This document shows positions 27,822 to 60,417 of a stretch of DNA of 64,000 nt, in pieces. This stretch comes from Cacajao melanocephalus (taxonomy: Eukaryota; Chordata; Mammalia; Primates; Pitheciidae). A model generated the notes under the pieces. The model ran no database searches. It saw nothing but the letters and a program-made list of their open reading frames with translations, and was not told the origin of the DNA. Numbering within the stretch: position 1 is the first letter of the stretch; every line of letters begins with the position of its first letter. The stretch is taken from NCBI GenBank assembly GCA_963573385.1, contig CAUYLG010048160.1:1-64000 (forward strand), read 5' to 3'. The position numbers and the translations under genes were made by a program.

Positions 27822-28118
27822 TTTTTGTTTTTTTCCTGTCACCCAGGCTGGAATGCAGTGGCCTGATCTCAACTCGCTGCAGCCTCTACCACCTAGGCTC
27901 AAGCAAATCCTCCCACCTCCCACTTCAGCCTCCCAAGTAGCTGAGACTACAGGGACATATCACCACACCCGGCTAATTTTGTTTTATTTTTTTGTAGAGA
28001 CAAAGTTTCTTAGTTTCACTATGTTGCCCAGGCTAGTCTCAAACTCCTGGGCTCAAGAGATCCTTCTGTCTTGCTTCTGAAAGTGCTGGGATTACAGGTG
28101 TGAACCACCGTGCCCCAT
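27822..28118 (-). repeat. Alu (AluJ-like)
   Basis: TTTTTTGTTTTTTTCCTGTC to CACCGTGCCCC, inserted in antisense L1. Confidence 0.93.
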
Positions 28119-28322
28119 GTTGTCCATGTCTTCATCAAGTTGTTTGTGCTGTTGTTTTGTTGCTATTGCTGAGTTGTAGCAGTTCTTTACATATTCCAAA
28201 TATCAATCCCTTATCAGATATGTGATTTATAAATACTTCTTCCCATATTTCCATGGGTTTCCCTTTCACCTCTGTTGATTGTCCTACAATACACAGTGGT
28301 TTTAAATTTTGATGTAGCCTAA

Positions 28323-28700
<378 letters not shown>

Positions 28701-28770
28701 TGAAGCTTTTCATCCATATTTTCTACAATTTTTGTAATTTTAGGTCTCATGCTTAGGTCTTTGATCTATC

Positions 28771-29850
28771 ACTTTTTTATTGTGGTGAAATAAACATAAC
28801 ATTATATGTATCATTTTAACTAGTTGCAAAAGTGTAATTCAGCTGTTGCTACCACTTTTTAACTCTTGGGATCTCATCCTTGGGGGAATAAATTATAAAG
28901 GTTTCATTGTCTGTCATCTAAGCAATGATAAAATCAATCATGTATCCAGTGTGACCAGGTTATGTCCTTTAGGATGGTAACTCCATGACACCTCAGATGA
29001 AGCAAAGCAGCCTATTGGACACGGACAGATAGCCCTAAAATCCTTCTGCCAAAGCTCCATCCCTCTTCTTTATTTTTATTGTGAGCTGACCACGCAAATG
29101 TGTTAACCCAATTCTTAAGATTATTTTTTGGTAGATAACAGTTGCCTTCACTTGTTAGAATCAAGTAAAAAAAATCTTCTCCCCCCAACCTTGAGACCAA
29201 GTTCTGTTTCACTTACAGATGTATTAAACAAACATTTTTGTTTAGCAAGCCGGCACAAAAGAGCTTATAGAGCCTACTTAGTAGACCTGATGACCGTTCT
29301 TTGTCCTTCTAGTGCTCTGACTACTATGTTGTATGAAAGGTTCTTTTCGGGCAGATGCTATAGTTTTCACAGTCAGCATCAGACAACAGGCATTCCTACT
29401 GACTTACGGTTAAATGTCATCTCAACAGGTGTGGGCTATAGTCTTCATTCTGTTCTTATCATTTGGTAAAGGTAGGGATTGTCTCTAAAATATTTTAGCT
29501 TGAACACTTTTAATTTCACCAACAAGAATTCATTTCTTATGTTCTTCATGATATTTACAACCCATTAGTTTTGAAAAGTCATTTATGACATTAATGAGTA
29601 AAGTACTATTGATGGAGGTATAAATAGCTAAAGGGGTAGTTGTACTCCCTCTAGAACACAGTCTTTTTGATATAAGGCTAGCTGACTCTCTCCTGCCGTC
29701 CGTATAAATGACTGATTAGAATACTAGATGCACTTACTATGTGGCTTTAACACACATTTATATATAATATTGTTTATATTAAATAATATATCTGTTACGA
29801 TATTACAGAGGTCATAACAATCTCGTAACCATGCTCTAAAAAAAACCCAT
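28771..29850. other. Unassigned sequence with an old L1-like end
   Basis: 28771-28865 resembles an old L1 3' block (TTTTATTGTGGTGAAATAAAC...). The rest is AT-rich with no recognised element or gene. Confidence 0.45.
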
Positions 29851-30340
29851 GTCTCACTCACAGTTAAACATTACTTTAATCATGCTTCCAACTCCTGCCA
29901 TGCCATGGAAACTGCCTTCACTAATGCCTCCTGCGAGCTCCTCACCTTCAGTTCCTTGGATTCCTATTTGTCCTCCTCTCCCTGGGGCATTAGATGCTCT
30001 TGGTCATCACCTTCTTTTTGATACTTTCACCTCCCACATTTCTGTTCTTTTTTGCAGGCTCCTCTTCCTTCCTGTTTGTTCCGTATTGGTGATCTTGAGA
30101 ATTTTGATCTCAGCCTTCTACTTTTCTTAGGTAATCTTCATAGTCTCCTTGAATCAGTCTGGCTAAGCCCAAGGCTTCAACTAGTTCTTCCCAATACCTT
30201 CATCTCCAATCCCTCTCTTGAATCCAGACAAATCCCCACATTTGGTGATCTTCCAGGCAAATAAAATGTACCATGTACAAAATTGAATTCATCAACGCTT
30301 ATCCCCTCTTTACTCACTAAGTGGCCCATTTCTCTTGCCA
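29850..30340 (+). repeat. L2-like LINE fragment
   Basis: CT-rich text such as CTCACCTTCAGTTCCTTGG, TCCTCCTCTCCCTGGGGC and TTTGCAGGCTCCTCTTCC follows the L2 ORF2 end in diverged form. Open frames here are remnants. Confidence 0.5.
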
Positions 30341-30364
30341 GTGTTTCTATTCCTACTTAACGAT

Positions 30365-30600
30365 ACTATGGACTTAATCCATTTTGTATTGCTATTAAGA
30401 AAATACCTGAGGCTGAGGCTAGGCAATTTACAGAGAAAGGAAGTTAATTTAGCTCATGTTTCTGCAGTCTGTACAAGAAGCATTGCACCAGCATCTACAC
30501 AGCTTTTGGTGAGGGCTTTTGTACTGCATCAAAATATGGCAGAGAAGGTCAAAGGGGGAAGTGGCCACATGCAAAGATAGACCAGACCTGAGGGATGTCC
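30365..30600 (-). mobile_element. MaLR-like LTR fragment
   Basis: TAATCCATTTTGTATTGCTAT, GGCAATTTACAGAGAAAGG and TTGGTGAGGGCTTTTGTACTG look like the reverse of an MLT/MST LTR end. Confidence 0.6.
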
Positions 30601-30602
30601 TG

Positions 30603-30965
30603 GCTTTATTTTATTTAGTTATTTTTTACATGGAGGGTCGCTTTGTTGCTCTGGCTGGAGTGCACTGGGCTCGATCTGGGCTCACTGTAGCCTCCGCCTC
30701 CCTGGTTCAAGCGAGTCTCCTGCCTCTGCCTCCTGAGTAGCTGGGATTACAGGTGCATGCCACCACACCCAGGTAATTTTTGTATCTTTAGTAGAGATGG
30801 GGTTTCACTGTGTTGGCCAGGCTGGTCTCAAACTCCTGACCTCAAGTGATCTGCCCACCTCAGCCTCCCAAAGTGCTGGGATTACAGGCATAAGCAACCA
30901 TGCCTGGCCCCACCTCAGCCTCTTAAAGTGCTGGGATTACAGATGTGATCCACCACGTTGGGCCT
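30603..30965 (-). repeat. Alu plus a duplicated Alu 5' end
   Basis: Full minus-strand Alu 30603-30909, directly followed by 56 bp (CACCTCAGCCTCTTAAAGTG to CACGTTGGGCC) that repeats the Alu 5' end. Confidence 0.9.
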
Positions 30966-31042
30966 CCCAACATCATTTATTGAAGAGACCGTCTTTTTCC
31001 CTATTAAGTGTTGGCCATTTGTATGTCTTCTGTTAAGAAATG

Positions 31043-31332
<290 letters not shown>

Positions 31333-31342
31333 AAGAAATGTT

Positions 31343-31468
31343 GCCGGGCATGGTGGCTCACGCCTGTAATCCCAGCACTTTGGGAGGCTGAGGTGGGCAG
31401 ATCACTTGAGGTTAGGAGTTTGAGACCAGCCTAACCAATATGGTGAAACCCCGTCTTTAAAAAAAAGA
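31343..31468 (+). repeat. Alu left arm only, inserted at the same target
   Basis: TGCCGGGCATGGTGGCTCAC to CCCCGTCTTTAAAAAAAA, then a third copy of AAGAAATGT. Confidence 0.93.
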
Positions 31469-31489
31469 AATGTGTAATTAGATCCTTTA

Positions 31490-31531
31490 CCCACTTTTTA
31501 AATGGGATTGCCCACTTTTTAAATGGGATTG
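31490..31531 (+). repeat. 21-bp perfect tandem duplication
   Basis: Unit CCCACTTTTTAAATGGGATTG plus its exact copy (31490-31510, 31511-31531 minus one base offset), inside antisense L1. The unit itself is partly palindromic (CCCA...TGGG). Confidence 0.93.
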
Positions 31532-31733
31532 GTCATTTTTTTTGTTTAAATTTTTCATTTCTGCTGCTGTTTAAGTTCCTTCTATATTCTGGATATTGGT
31601 TTAAGTCCCATTTGTCTTTTTTTAGTTTGTCCCCTGTGCTTTTGAGGGTTTAGCCATAAAATCTTTGCTTAGGCCAATGTCCTGTGGTGTTTTCCTTATT
31701 TCTTCTACAGTTTTATAGTTTAAGGTCTTATGA

Positions 31734-32035
<302 letters not shown>

Positions 32036-32163
32036 TAGGTTTCAATGCACTTTGAGTTGGCTTTTGTATATGGCGAAACATAGGGGTCTAGTTTCATTCT
32101 TCTGCCTATGGATATTTGGTTTTCCCAGTATCATTTATAAAAGAGGAAGATGGCTTGAGCTCA

Positions 32164-32590
<427 letters not shown>

Positions 32591-32601
32591 TCAATGTGTC
32601 T

Positions 32602-32937
<336 letters not shown>

Positions 32938-33581
32938 TAATTATAGCCACATAATATATTTTGAAGTCAGGTAGTGTGATGCAAAACTTTGTTCTTTGTT
33001 CTTGTTGCTCAGGAGTGCTTTGCCTCTCAGGCATTTTTGTGATTTCATGAGTTTCTGGATTATTTTTTCTATTTCTGTGAAAAAATGTCATTGCAATTTT
33101 GATAGGGATTGCATTGAATCTGTAGATTTCTTTGGGTAGTATGTTTATTTGAACAATACTAATTCTTCTAATCTGTAAACATTTATTTGTGTCATCTTTA
33201 ATTTCTTTCATCAATATTTTATAGTTTTCAGTGTACAAATCTTTCACCTCCTTTGTTAAATTTATTCCTACGTATTGTATTTTTTGTAGCTATTGTGAAT
33301 GAGAGTATTTTTCTTCAAATATTTCATTGTTAGCATACAGAAATGCTACTGATTTTTGTATGTTAATTTTGTACCTTGCACCTTTAGTTAATTTGTTTTT
33401 TATGTTATGGCACAATTTTGACATATCAAAATTTTAATCTGAAGTAATTTGAGAAATGGCAGGTGCAAGAAGGGCTCTTTGACCTTCCCCTGAGGCAAGT
33501 CATAAGACTCTCATGTGAGAGATGCCCTTCCTTTTTGTGGAGAAAAGGAGAAACCTTACTTTTGAAAATAGAGGGACACCA

Positions 33582-33898
33582 GCAGGGCACGGTGGTGCTT
33601 GCCTGTAGTCCCAGCCACTCGGGAGGCTGAGGTGGGAGGACCGCTTGAGCTCAGGAATTCTGGGCTGTAGTGTGCTATGCCAATCGGGTGTCCGCACTAA
33701 GTTCGGCATCAATATGGTGACCTCCCGGGAGCAGGGGACCACTAGATTGCCTAAGGAGGGGTGAACTGGCCCAGGTCAGAAATGGAGCAGGTCAAAACTC
33801 CTGTGCTGATCAGTAGTGGGATGGCGCCTGTGAATAGCCACTGCACTCCAGCCTGGGCAACGTAGCGAGACCCGGTTTCTTTTTAAAAAAAAGAAAAA
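33582..33898 (+). pseudogene. RN7SL pseudogene: 7SL RNA (SRP RNA) retropseudogene
   Basis: Full-length match including the S-domain (GTGTCCGCACTAAGTTCGGC, GACCTCCCGGGAGCAGGGGA, GTGCTGATCAGTAGTGGGAT) and an A-rich tail. Perfect 18-bp target duplications GAAAATAGAGGGACACCA lie at 33564-33581 and 33899-33916. Fewer changes from 7SL than the copy at 5.8 kb. Confidence 0.96.
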
Positions 33899-33924
33899 GA
33901 AAATAGAGGGACACCAAAAGGAAT

Positions 33925-33996
33925 CTAAACAAACTTTTAGTTTTTTTTAGATTTGTTTAATTTTTAAACAAACTTTTAGTTTTTTGTTTAGATTTA
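33925..33996 (+). repeat. Diverged 40-bp tandem duplication
   Basis: TAAACAAACTTTTAGTTTTTT plus AGATTT occurs at about 33925 and again 40 bp later. Confidence 0.8.
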
Positions 33997-34321
33997 ATTT
34001 TCCCCAATTTACTACACTCAGCACGTACCCTCTTTGTCCTATTACATTTTTCTATGACTCCCCTCTTCATCAAACCTTGTATAAAACACTTAGGTTTAAC
34101 TATTTTTTCAGGTTTTCATATCCTTGTGAAGGCTTCTATATCATCTAAAACTTATCTTAAATAAATCTGTATAGTTTTCTTTAGTTACAGAGTTCTGGCT
34201 GAGAACCAATGGGTAGAAGCAAAATATTTTCCCCTCCCCTACAATATTCCATCCTAAAGAAGGAGGAGCAGAACTCCCTATCTTAGTTTCTTTGTGCTGC
34301 TATAAAAAATAGCACATTCTG

Positions 34322-34695
<374 letters not shown>

Positions 34696-34728
34696 CAGAG
34701 ACTGGGTAATTTATAAAGAAGAAAAATT

Positions 34729-34945
34729 TAGCCTGGGCAACATGGTGAAACCCCATCCCTACAAAAAAAAAAAATACAAAAATTAGCAGGGCGTAGTGAT
34801 GTGTGCCTATAGTCCTAGTTACTCAGGAGGCTGAGGTGGGAAGATCACCTGAGCCCAGGAGGTTGAGGCTGCAGTGAGCCGCGATTGTGCCAGTGCACTA
34901 CAGCCTGGATGACAGAGCAAGACCTTGTCTTAATAAATAAGTTAA
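34729..34945 (+). repeat. 5'-truncated Alu
   Basis: Begins at AGCCTGGGCAACATGGTGAAA in the left arm; ends (AATAAATAAG). Confidence 0.92.
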
Positions 34946-35069
34946 TAAAAATAATAACCAATAGCAAACTTATTTTTCACAGTTCTGGAAACTGCGAAAA
35001 ACATCAGACAAATCCCAATATAAGAGCATGCTACAAGAAACCTGATCAGTTTTCCTTAAAGTTGTCAAG

Positions 35070-36184
<1,115 letters not shown>

Positions 36185-36840
36185 CCAAACAGGCTTTGTG
36201 TGGGCGACAAGCCCGTTTTATTTCGCCCTTGGGTGCAAGCAGGCGGAATCCGAGAAAGGACTGGAGAAGGGAGTAGGGGTGGAAATTGGTTTTATAGGTT
36301 GGGGCAATTTTTGCGGGAGCAGGGATGTTACAGAGTAAGATCAGTTACAGTGGTGGGGGTAGGGGCAAGGAGTATACATTGCCGTAAGTTCAGTTACAAT
36401 GGCAAGTGAGGTAAGGCATAAGAGTAGTTAAGCTGGTAGGGTGGGGCGGAGGAATATTCACAGACCAAGAACAGTTAAGATGGCAGGGTCGGGTGAGGAG
36501 TATTCACATTATCATAACAGTTAAGATGGCAGGCTGGGGAGAGAAGCTCAATGTCCGGGAGAAGCTCCCCTGGGTGATCAGGGATAATGGCGCGAATGCA
36601 GGGTGGGGGGGGCGGGGGTGAGTGGGGATTGATCAACCGAGGCAGGCAGGACTTCAGACTTTCTGGGTCCAGGCTTGCACATGGAGGGCTGACAATACTG
36701 ATAGCAGCATCTGGATTGACAAATGTGGAAGGCTTGAAGGAAGTGGGGAAAAAAAAAACCCCAACATGTATGGAATCTGAACCATAAGATAAAGTTTGAT
36801 TAGAAGCAGAATATTTGCTTCGTCTCAAAGTATAACCTCA
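36185..36840 (-). mobile_element. ERV1-like LTR, antisense, close to the N4BP2L2 promoter
   Basis: On the minus strand it has TATAAAA (36290-36296), AATAAA (36217-36222) and a U5-like end (CACACAAAGCCTG) resembling LTR7-related LTRs. The U3 has about five diverged copies of a ~47-bp unit. Boundaries and subfamily are uncertain. Confidence 0.65.
36342..36540 (-). repeat. ~47-bp tandem repeats in the LTR U3
   Basis: Units start at about 36342, 36391, 36425, 36471 and 36517 with CAGTTACAGTGG / CAGTTACAATGG / TAGTTAAGCTGG / CAGTTAAGATGG / CAGTTAAGATGG. The last three are the most alike. Confidence 0.8.
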
Positions 36841-37879
36841 CAGATTGCTTATTAGTTGTAAGGGGGAAAATATGCCGTGGAGAAACAGGACAATACCTTG
36901 ATGGGTTGATAAAGATTAATATTATTTTATAATGAACATCCTGTGCCTGCAGATAACACATACTGAGAACGCCACAACCTCACTTAAATGTGATTGTTTC
37001 AAAGGAGGATGCATGACTTGAATTTAATTCTGAGAAAACAAAGTCCGTAGTAGAAATCTGTATTTGAGATAAAGTCCTTTCTTTGTAAGAGGATGGATTG
37101 CTTTGGTAAACACGCTTGATCACAAGGCTGTTAATCAAATGTATATATTCCAGACTGTAATTTAAACAACAAACGAAATTGTTATCACATTGGGGATGGA
37201 GAAGGGTACATGTCCACAGAAAGAATCATTTAAATATGAAGAGATGACTAGTTTTCCTTGCAGGGGGTTGGGGAACCAGTGGAGGGAGGAAGGGTTGGAG
37301 AGCTGGTGGGAAGAGAAAAGGGGCCCTCAGTTGAGGACTGCCAGTTGTTTGGTTTGTATTTACTTTTAATCTAACAAACATTTACGTAGCATTTGCTTTT
37401 ACCAGGAACTCGCTGTTCTACGTGCTTTTCACTTTGACTCTTTTAATGGGAAAGCTCAGTGATTGGTCTGTATTTCCAAAAAACGAAACAGCGACATGAG
37501 ACTAAACGATTTTATTCGTATTTTTATCCCTTATTGGGGACATGCGCCGCAGTAATTCTTTCCTTCCATAGAAAAGCATGAGCCTAAAATTACGCCAGGT
37601 GGTCATTTGTAGAAACGACCGGAATCCAAATTTGTGATATCAACTGTGGAGTTCCGTTTGAAAAGTCAGCTGGTTCTCTGTCCTCTAGAAAGCCCTAAGA
37701 AGCATGCACTGAGAGCCGCTTATACATCTATTTGGGGGCGCCAGGTTCTCCTATTCCTTTTTTCTTCGGGGGTGAACGCCAGAGGAGGTCGCTGCTTTCT
37801 TTTAACTAAAGCTGATGTTTTTAAATAACTTCCCTGCTGCAGACCTAGGAACTAATTCCGGTCTACTTTTGTTGCCAAA
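36841..37879. other. Upstream flank of the N4BP2L2 promoter, unassigned
   Basis: No repeat recognised. An ORF at 37634-37828 has no motif. This is the longest nearly repeat-free stretch upstream of the gene, so it is a candidate regulatory interval by position only. Confidence 0.5.
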
Positions 37880-37891
37880 TTAGTGCGTTTT

Positions 37892-37932
37892 TCACGCCAT
37901 GGATTCTGGGAGACCTAGTCCCCATGGCGTGA
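37892..37932. repeat. 11-bp perfect inverted repeat in the promoter
   Basis: TCACGCCATGG (37892-37902) and CCATGGCGTGA (37922-37932) are exact reverse complements. The 19-bp spacer contains most of the reverse ZNF143-type motif. Confidence 0.85.
37901..37919 (-). promoter_or_regulatory. ZNF143/STAF-type motif, reverse orientation
   Basis: The reverse complement reads ACTAGGTCTCCCAGAATCC, close to the extended ZNF143 motif ACTAYRRTTCCCAGAATGC. It lies between the arms of an 11-bp perfect inverted repeat. Confidence 0.55.
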
Positions 37933-37959
37933 GGTTTACGGAGCCGGTGTGAACGTCGG

Positions 37960-37984
37960 ACTTCAATTCCCACAATGCCTGGCG
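37960..37984 (+). promoter_or_regulatory. ZNF143/STAF-type motif, forward orientation
   Basis: ACTTCAATTCCCACAATGCC at 37960-37979, then TGGCG, is a near-complete match to the extended ZNF143 site (ACTACAATTCCCAGAATGC followed by TGCG-like bases). With the reverse motif 41 bp upstream it makes a head-opposed pair in the promoter. Confidence 0.7.
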
Positions 37985-38009
37985 CAAACGCCTAGTTGCG
38001 GCCTGGGTA

Positions 38010-38203
38010 AACCGTGAGGTGGCCGCCATCTTGCGTACGGAGGTGCGGCTTGTTGCCGAGATTGTGAACCTGGGGTTTTAGTCCCTTCAGATCTCGGCTT
38101 TGGGGTTGTGTCTCCGCTTTTCTTTCACCTTTACAGAGGTTCGTGTCTTCCTAGAAGACGGTTTTGTTGGGAGGTAAAGGTCAATGCGTAGGGGTAGAGT
38201 AAG
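38010..38203 (+). other. N4BP2L2: N4BP2L2 exon 1 (5' UTR), ends approximate at 5' side
   Basis: The CpG-rich segment downstream of the YY1 motif ends at a perfect donor, AAG|GTGAGT, after 38203. A weaker alternative donor, AG|GTAAAG, follows 38172. YY1 motifs of the form GCCGCCATCTTG usually lie just downstream of the start site, so transcription probably begins near 38000-38020. If the 38203 donor is used, A of AAG lies at position -3 of the main ATG, which opens exon 2 directly and thus gains a fair Kozak context from exon 1. Confidence 0.6.
38021..38034 (+). promoter_or_regulatory. YY1 motif GCCGCCATCTTG
   Basis: GGCCGCCATCTTGCG contains the full AANATGGCGGC-type YY1 motif in the orientation usually found just downstream of transcription starts. 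This helps place exon 1. Confidence 0.75.
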
Positions 38204-38765
38204 GTGAGTAGATGCCTCGTTTTAGGTGAGGGTGGGGTGGTGGTGGCGTTTTTCGCTTTCCTACTTCTTGACTGGACCCTTTGGATTAGCTGTAAACGTA
38301 GAAGCAAGCTCGCTGTGAATTTTTGCGTCTCAGAGACCTCCAGAATTGCTGAACAGGACCTTAGCATGTCTCCATTGGGATAGAAAAGCTGGATGACGCA
38401 CTGTTGCCCGGGCCGCTCACTCTGGAAGTCTTGAGGCTTGGGGCTCGGGTTGTGGATAGGCCCCGCTGTGTTAACGCAACCCGCTTGCTCTTCCTCGGGA
38501 CTTTTCTGAGACATTGCGAATGAGGAAATGAGAAACCGAAAGATAGTCTTAGGAGGAGGCCTGTTGCCGGGAGGATGGCGTTCTCCGCAGTTGTCTTCCT
38601 CCAGCCTCTCTCTGGCCTACTTGCATCGTTCTCTAGTTCTCCTTTTTGTCCGTTTTTCTCTCGTGTTAGTAAGGAACACCAGAGAGTGGCACAATGAAGA
38701 ATTGGGTAGAATAAGCCTCTGGGCTGTACTTTGGGGTCGCTAAGATATTTTAGGGGAAGCTTTAT

Positions 38766-39369
38766 TTTTGCCTGAGACAGGGTCTCGCTCTGTTGCCCAG
38801 GCTGGAGTGCGGTGGCGCCATCTGGGCTGACTGCAACCTCAGCACCCCCACCCCTCCTCACGCGACCCTCCCACCTTAACCTCCCGAGTAGCCGGGACCG
38901 CAGGTGCCACCGTGCCCGACTAATTTATTGTTTTGTTGTTGTTTGTATGTTTTGTTTGTCTTTGAGACGGAGTCTTGTTCCGTCGCCCAGGCCAGAGTTC
39001 AGTGGCGCGATCTCGGCTCACTGCTCTCTTGCCTCTCGGGTTCAAGCAGTTCTGCCTCAGCCTCCGAAGTAGCTAGGGTTACGTGCGCCCGCCACCATGC
39101 CCGGCTAATTTTTGTATTTTTAATAGAAACGGGGTTTCATCATCTTGGCCAGGCTGGCCTCAATCTCCTGACCTTGTGATCCACCCGCCTCCGCCTCCCG
39201 AAGTGCTGGTATTACAGGCATGAGCCACCGCGCCCGGCCATTTATTGTATTTTTATTAGAAATGGAATTAGGCCATGTTGCTATGCTGGTCTTGAACTCC
39301 TGAGCAGCAATCCGCCCGCCTCAGTCTCCCAAGTTTTGGGGTTACAGACTTGAGCCACTCCACCAGGCC
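38766..39369 (-). repeat. Older Alu split by a younger Alu (intron 1)
   Basis: Outer AluJ-like pieces lie at 38766-38932 and 39240-39369. The younger copy (38936-39239) has ATTTATTG on both sides. Both are minus, antisense to N4BP2L2. Confidence 0.9.
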
Positions 39370-40101
39370 CAAAGGGAAGCAAATTTTATCTTCATGATAG
39401 ACAGTTTGGAAAAGATGAACGCTTTGATCTTTGAGAGTTGCCAGATTTCTTATTAAATTTCCGTTGAGTTGCAACTTATCTCTTTCCCCCTTTTAAATTA
39501 ACACATTACACCCATTTAGGAATCTCTTTTACACTAACTACTCACAGTAAAGGGCCCCCAAAGACTGGCATTTCAGTTAATCTAACATTTGGACGCTAAG
39601 GAAATTGGTTGTCTGAGGTTTGGGAGAGAACTGGAGCTATTTACTCTCAAAACAGTGATTTTAAGTAAGGAGATGCTTAGGATGCAGTGTACCACAACTA
39701 GTTTTGCTATGTATTAATTTAGTGTTGGCAGTTTCACTATCCTTTTATATACACAATTGTATATCTATATCGTAAACATATATTACTGATTCAACTTTAC
39801 AGACATACTTAAATCTTTTAGGTCCTCCAAATTCAGAAATGGATCATTTAAAGTTGAGATAGATAGATATAGATATAGATAGATATTTTAAAGGATATTC
39901 AACGAGATCCCTCCCATAAACCACCATGACTGTGCTTAAATAATAAGGGGTTATAAAATTGACTCTGATATTTTGGGAAATTGTTACCATTAAATATTTA
40001 TATCACTAATTTAAATGTCTTTAATTTCTTGTTTATGAAGAAACTTTTATTTAGATTTTTAAGATATTAGCTAGTAATTGTATGATTTATTTACTTCTCA
40101 G
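39370..40101. other. Remainder of intron 1
   Basis: No feature beyond a (GATA)-rich microsatellite at 39858-39890 and the exon 2 acceptor region. Confidence 0.6.
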
Positions 40102-58127
<18,026 letters not shown>

Positions 58128-58290
58128 ATTAGCCATTTTCAGCTAACACATTTATTTGCAATGGAAAAAGAATTAGTGAGCCTGTCTTGGAATTTAAATA
58201 GTTTCAAATAAAAAAAGACTACATTGCCTCACAAAGAATGTTCCCAGCAAGTTGTTAACATGTAAATAAAAATTATATGAAATTGTATTT
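58128..58290 (+). terminator. N4BP2L2: 3' UTR with poly(A) signals
   Basis: AATAAA occurs at 58207-58212 and again at 58265-58270. The second is followed by T- and GT-rich sequence from about 58297 (ATTCTCTTGTTGTAAT), as expected downstream of a cleavage site. Usage cannot be read from sequence, and longer 3' UTRs are possible. Confidence 0.5.
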
Positions 58291-59814
58291 TAAATGTTTT
58301 TATATTCTCTTGTTGTAATACTTTTGGCTGTTAAGAAAACACCTGAGTAGTAGAGTGGTGGTTAGATGCTAGGATGGTTTTCTACAATTGAATTTTAAAC
58401 TAACTTTATCTGTTTTATAGATGCCATTGAACAGTTTTTTAATAGTTCATACCTAAATCTAACTTTTTATAAAACTAGTGTTTTTCCCTTACTTCCTTAA
58501 ATATGCAAGATAATACTAACTTGTTATAGGGCACCTTAGTTGTTTCCTCTATTCATTAGGTAAAATTACATTTCAGCTGATTGATCTGTATGACAATTAT
58601 TTCTAAGCTATAATCAGCACATCGCTTGGTTCAAACAAAATTCTGCAGCAAATGTTAGATGGTAGGCATATCAATCTGGGGAATTTTCTTCGTGATATAC
58701 ATATTCATCTTGTAATGTGTACATATACATACCATCCTTCTTCTCAAGCCATCTTTCTAATCCCATATGCTTGCCAGTTCTTGAAAAGGTAAAGTGATTC
58801 TAATAATGTTTGCTTCTCTCTGTTCAATTTAATATGATATAATTCTAGTATAAAAATATTTTGAACAGTTGCTTAACATTGATCATTAGAGGATTTGTAC
58901 TATAGAATGTCTTCTAGTACTGATTTTTCTGTAGAGCAAACTATTTCTCTCATTGGATAGTTTTCTTTATTAGATGTGTTTCTTCACTTAAGATTAAAAA
59001 CTGAGATGGAATTCATTTCAGAGGTCTTGTCATTCATCCCCTGCCTTCAAATTGAGCTTTATCTAGACTAACTTAGATAATTAAGGATTTCTTTTTGCAG
59101 TAGGAGGAAAAAATATTACTACCTCTTTTAATACCATTGTTTCCAATGTCTTATGAAAAACATTTCTTCAATAGTTTTGATTTACTTTTTTGATTTACTC
59201 TTTTTAGGGAAAAACCCCAGCTAATTACAATGCTGTTTAAAAAAATTAAGCATTTATGATTCTTTGTATGTGGCCTTTAAACTTTCTCTTAGACCAGCGC
59301 ATCTTGAATCCCATAGTATTTCTTTGTTTTAGAACCTTTTGCTATTCCTTTCAACTTTGAATATTACTTTTTATGTTGTGAGGCTAAACACTAGATTCGG
59401 TGCTATCAACAAGGTCTTTATTACATGGCCTTTAGTAAAATAAGAATATGATTTTATTTATACTACTTAGTGCTGTTAACATTTGAATGAATGTTACTTT
59501 TATCTTGTTTAATACATGTGTGTATATATTTGCTCATCTTAATACGATACAGTAAGAATATGCTAATTTGCGTGTAAATGTATATTATATACATATACAC
59601 ATCTTCAGCTGTGTTTTCATATATTTTATTTCAGAGTAATACTTGCTGGTATTTGGACTTGTGTTTCTAAGTATTTTATTCTGTAGCACAGTTTGAAAAT
59701 CGTACACAAGGATTTCATTTTGGGACAGGTGAAACAACTCTTAGGTAGACTGTGTGTCCCTTTCCCTCTGTCTTCATAAACTTAAGAGTAATAGTACTAC
59801 AGATTTAGTTTTTC
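58291..59814. other. 3' flank or intron of longer isoforms
   Basis: AT-rich with no repeat or exon recognised; may include extended 3' UTR. Confidence 0.45.
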
Positions 59815-60110
<296 letters not shown>

Positions 60111-60417
60111 TTTAGTTTTTTGAATAACGTTTAATCAAGTTTATTTTCAGAAAGTAGAGGATTGCGTTTGGGAGAAACAGATTATGAGGAAATATGTTCA
60201 TATATATAAGTTTAGAATAAATTTCCAGATTATAGACTCGTCTTAATCTCCTAGTTCTAACTGCTAAATAATAATCACTTAGAGATCATTAGTCATTACC
60301 AATTAATTTTTTTATATTATAATGTTAGCAAGGCAGCTACTGTTGCATCATGAGGTCCAAACAAATAAATAAATCTTACTGAGGAGGGAAACTTAACATT
60401 CTTACGTATAATTAAAC

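Larger units (their letters stand above)
37880..38060 (+). promoter_or_regulatory. N4BP2L2: N4BP2L2 core promoter / CpG-rich region
   Basis: CpG density rises sharply here against an AT-rich neighbourhood and stays moderately high to about 38.6 kb. No TATA box is placed suitably. The region carries two ZNF143-type motifs, a YY1 motif and a short GGCG-CAAA-CGCC palindrome (37981-37992). This architecture is typical of ubiquitously expressed TATA-less primate genes. Confidence 0.8.

Noticed and set aside
38361..38861. 166-codon minus-strand open frame over exon 1/intron 1
   Set aside because: It runs through CpG-rich intron and an antisense Alu, with no motif, start context or splice structure. 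Chance opening.
40078..40101. In-frame ATG at 40078 giving a longer first coding exon
   Set aside because: It lies upstream of a good acceptor (TTACTTCTCAG) and is intronic; the family start is at 40102.
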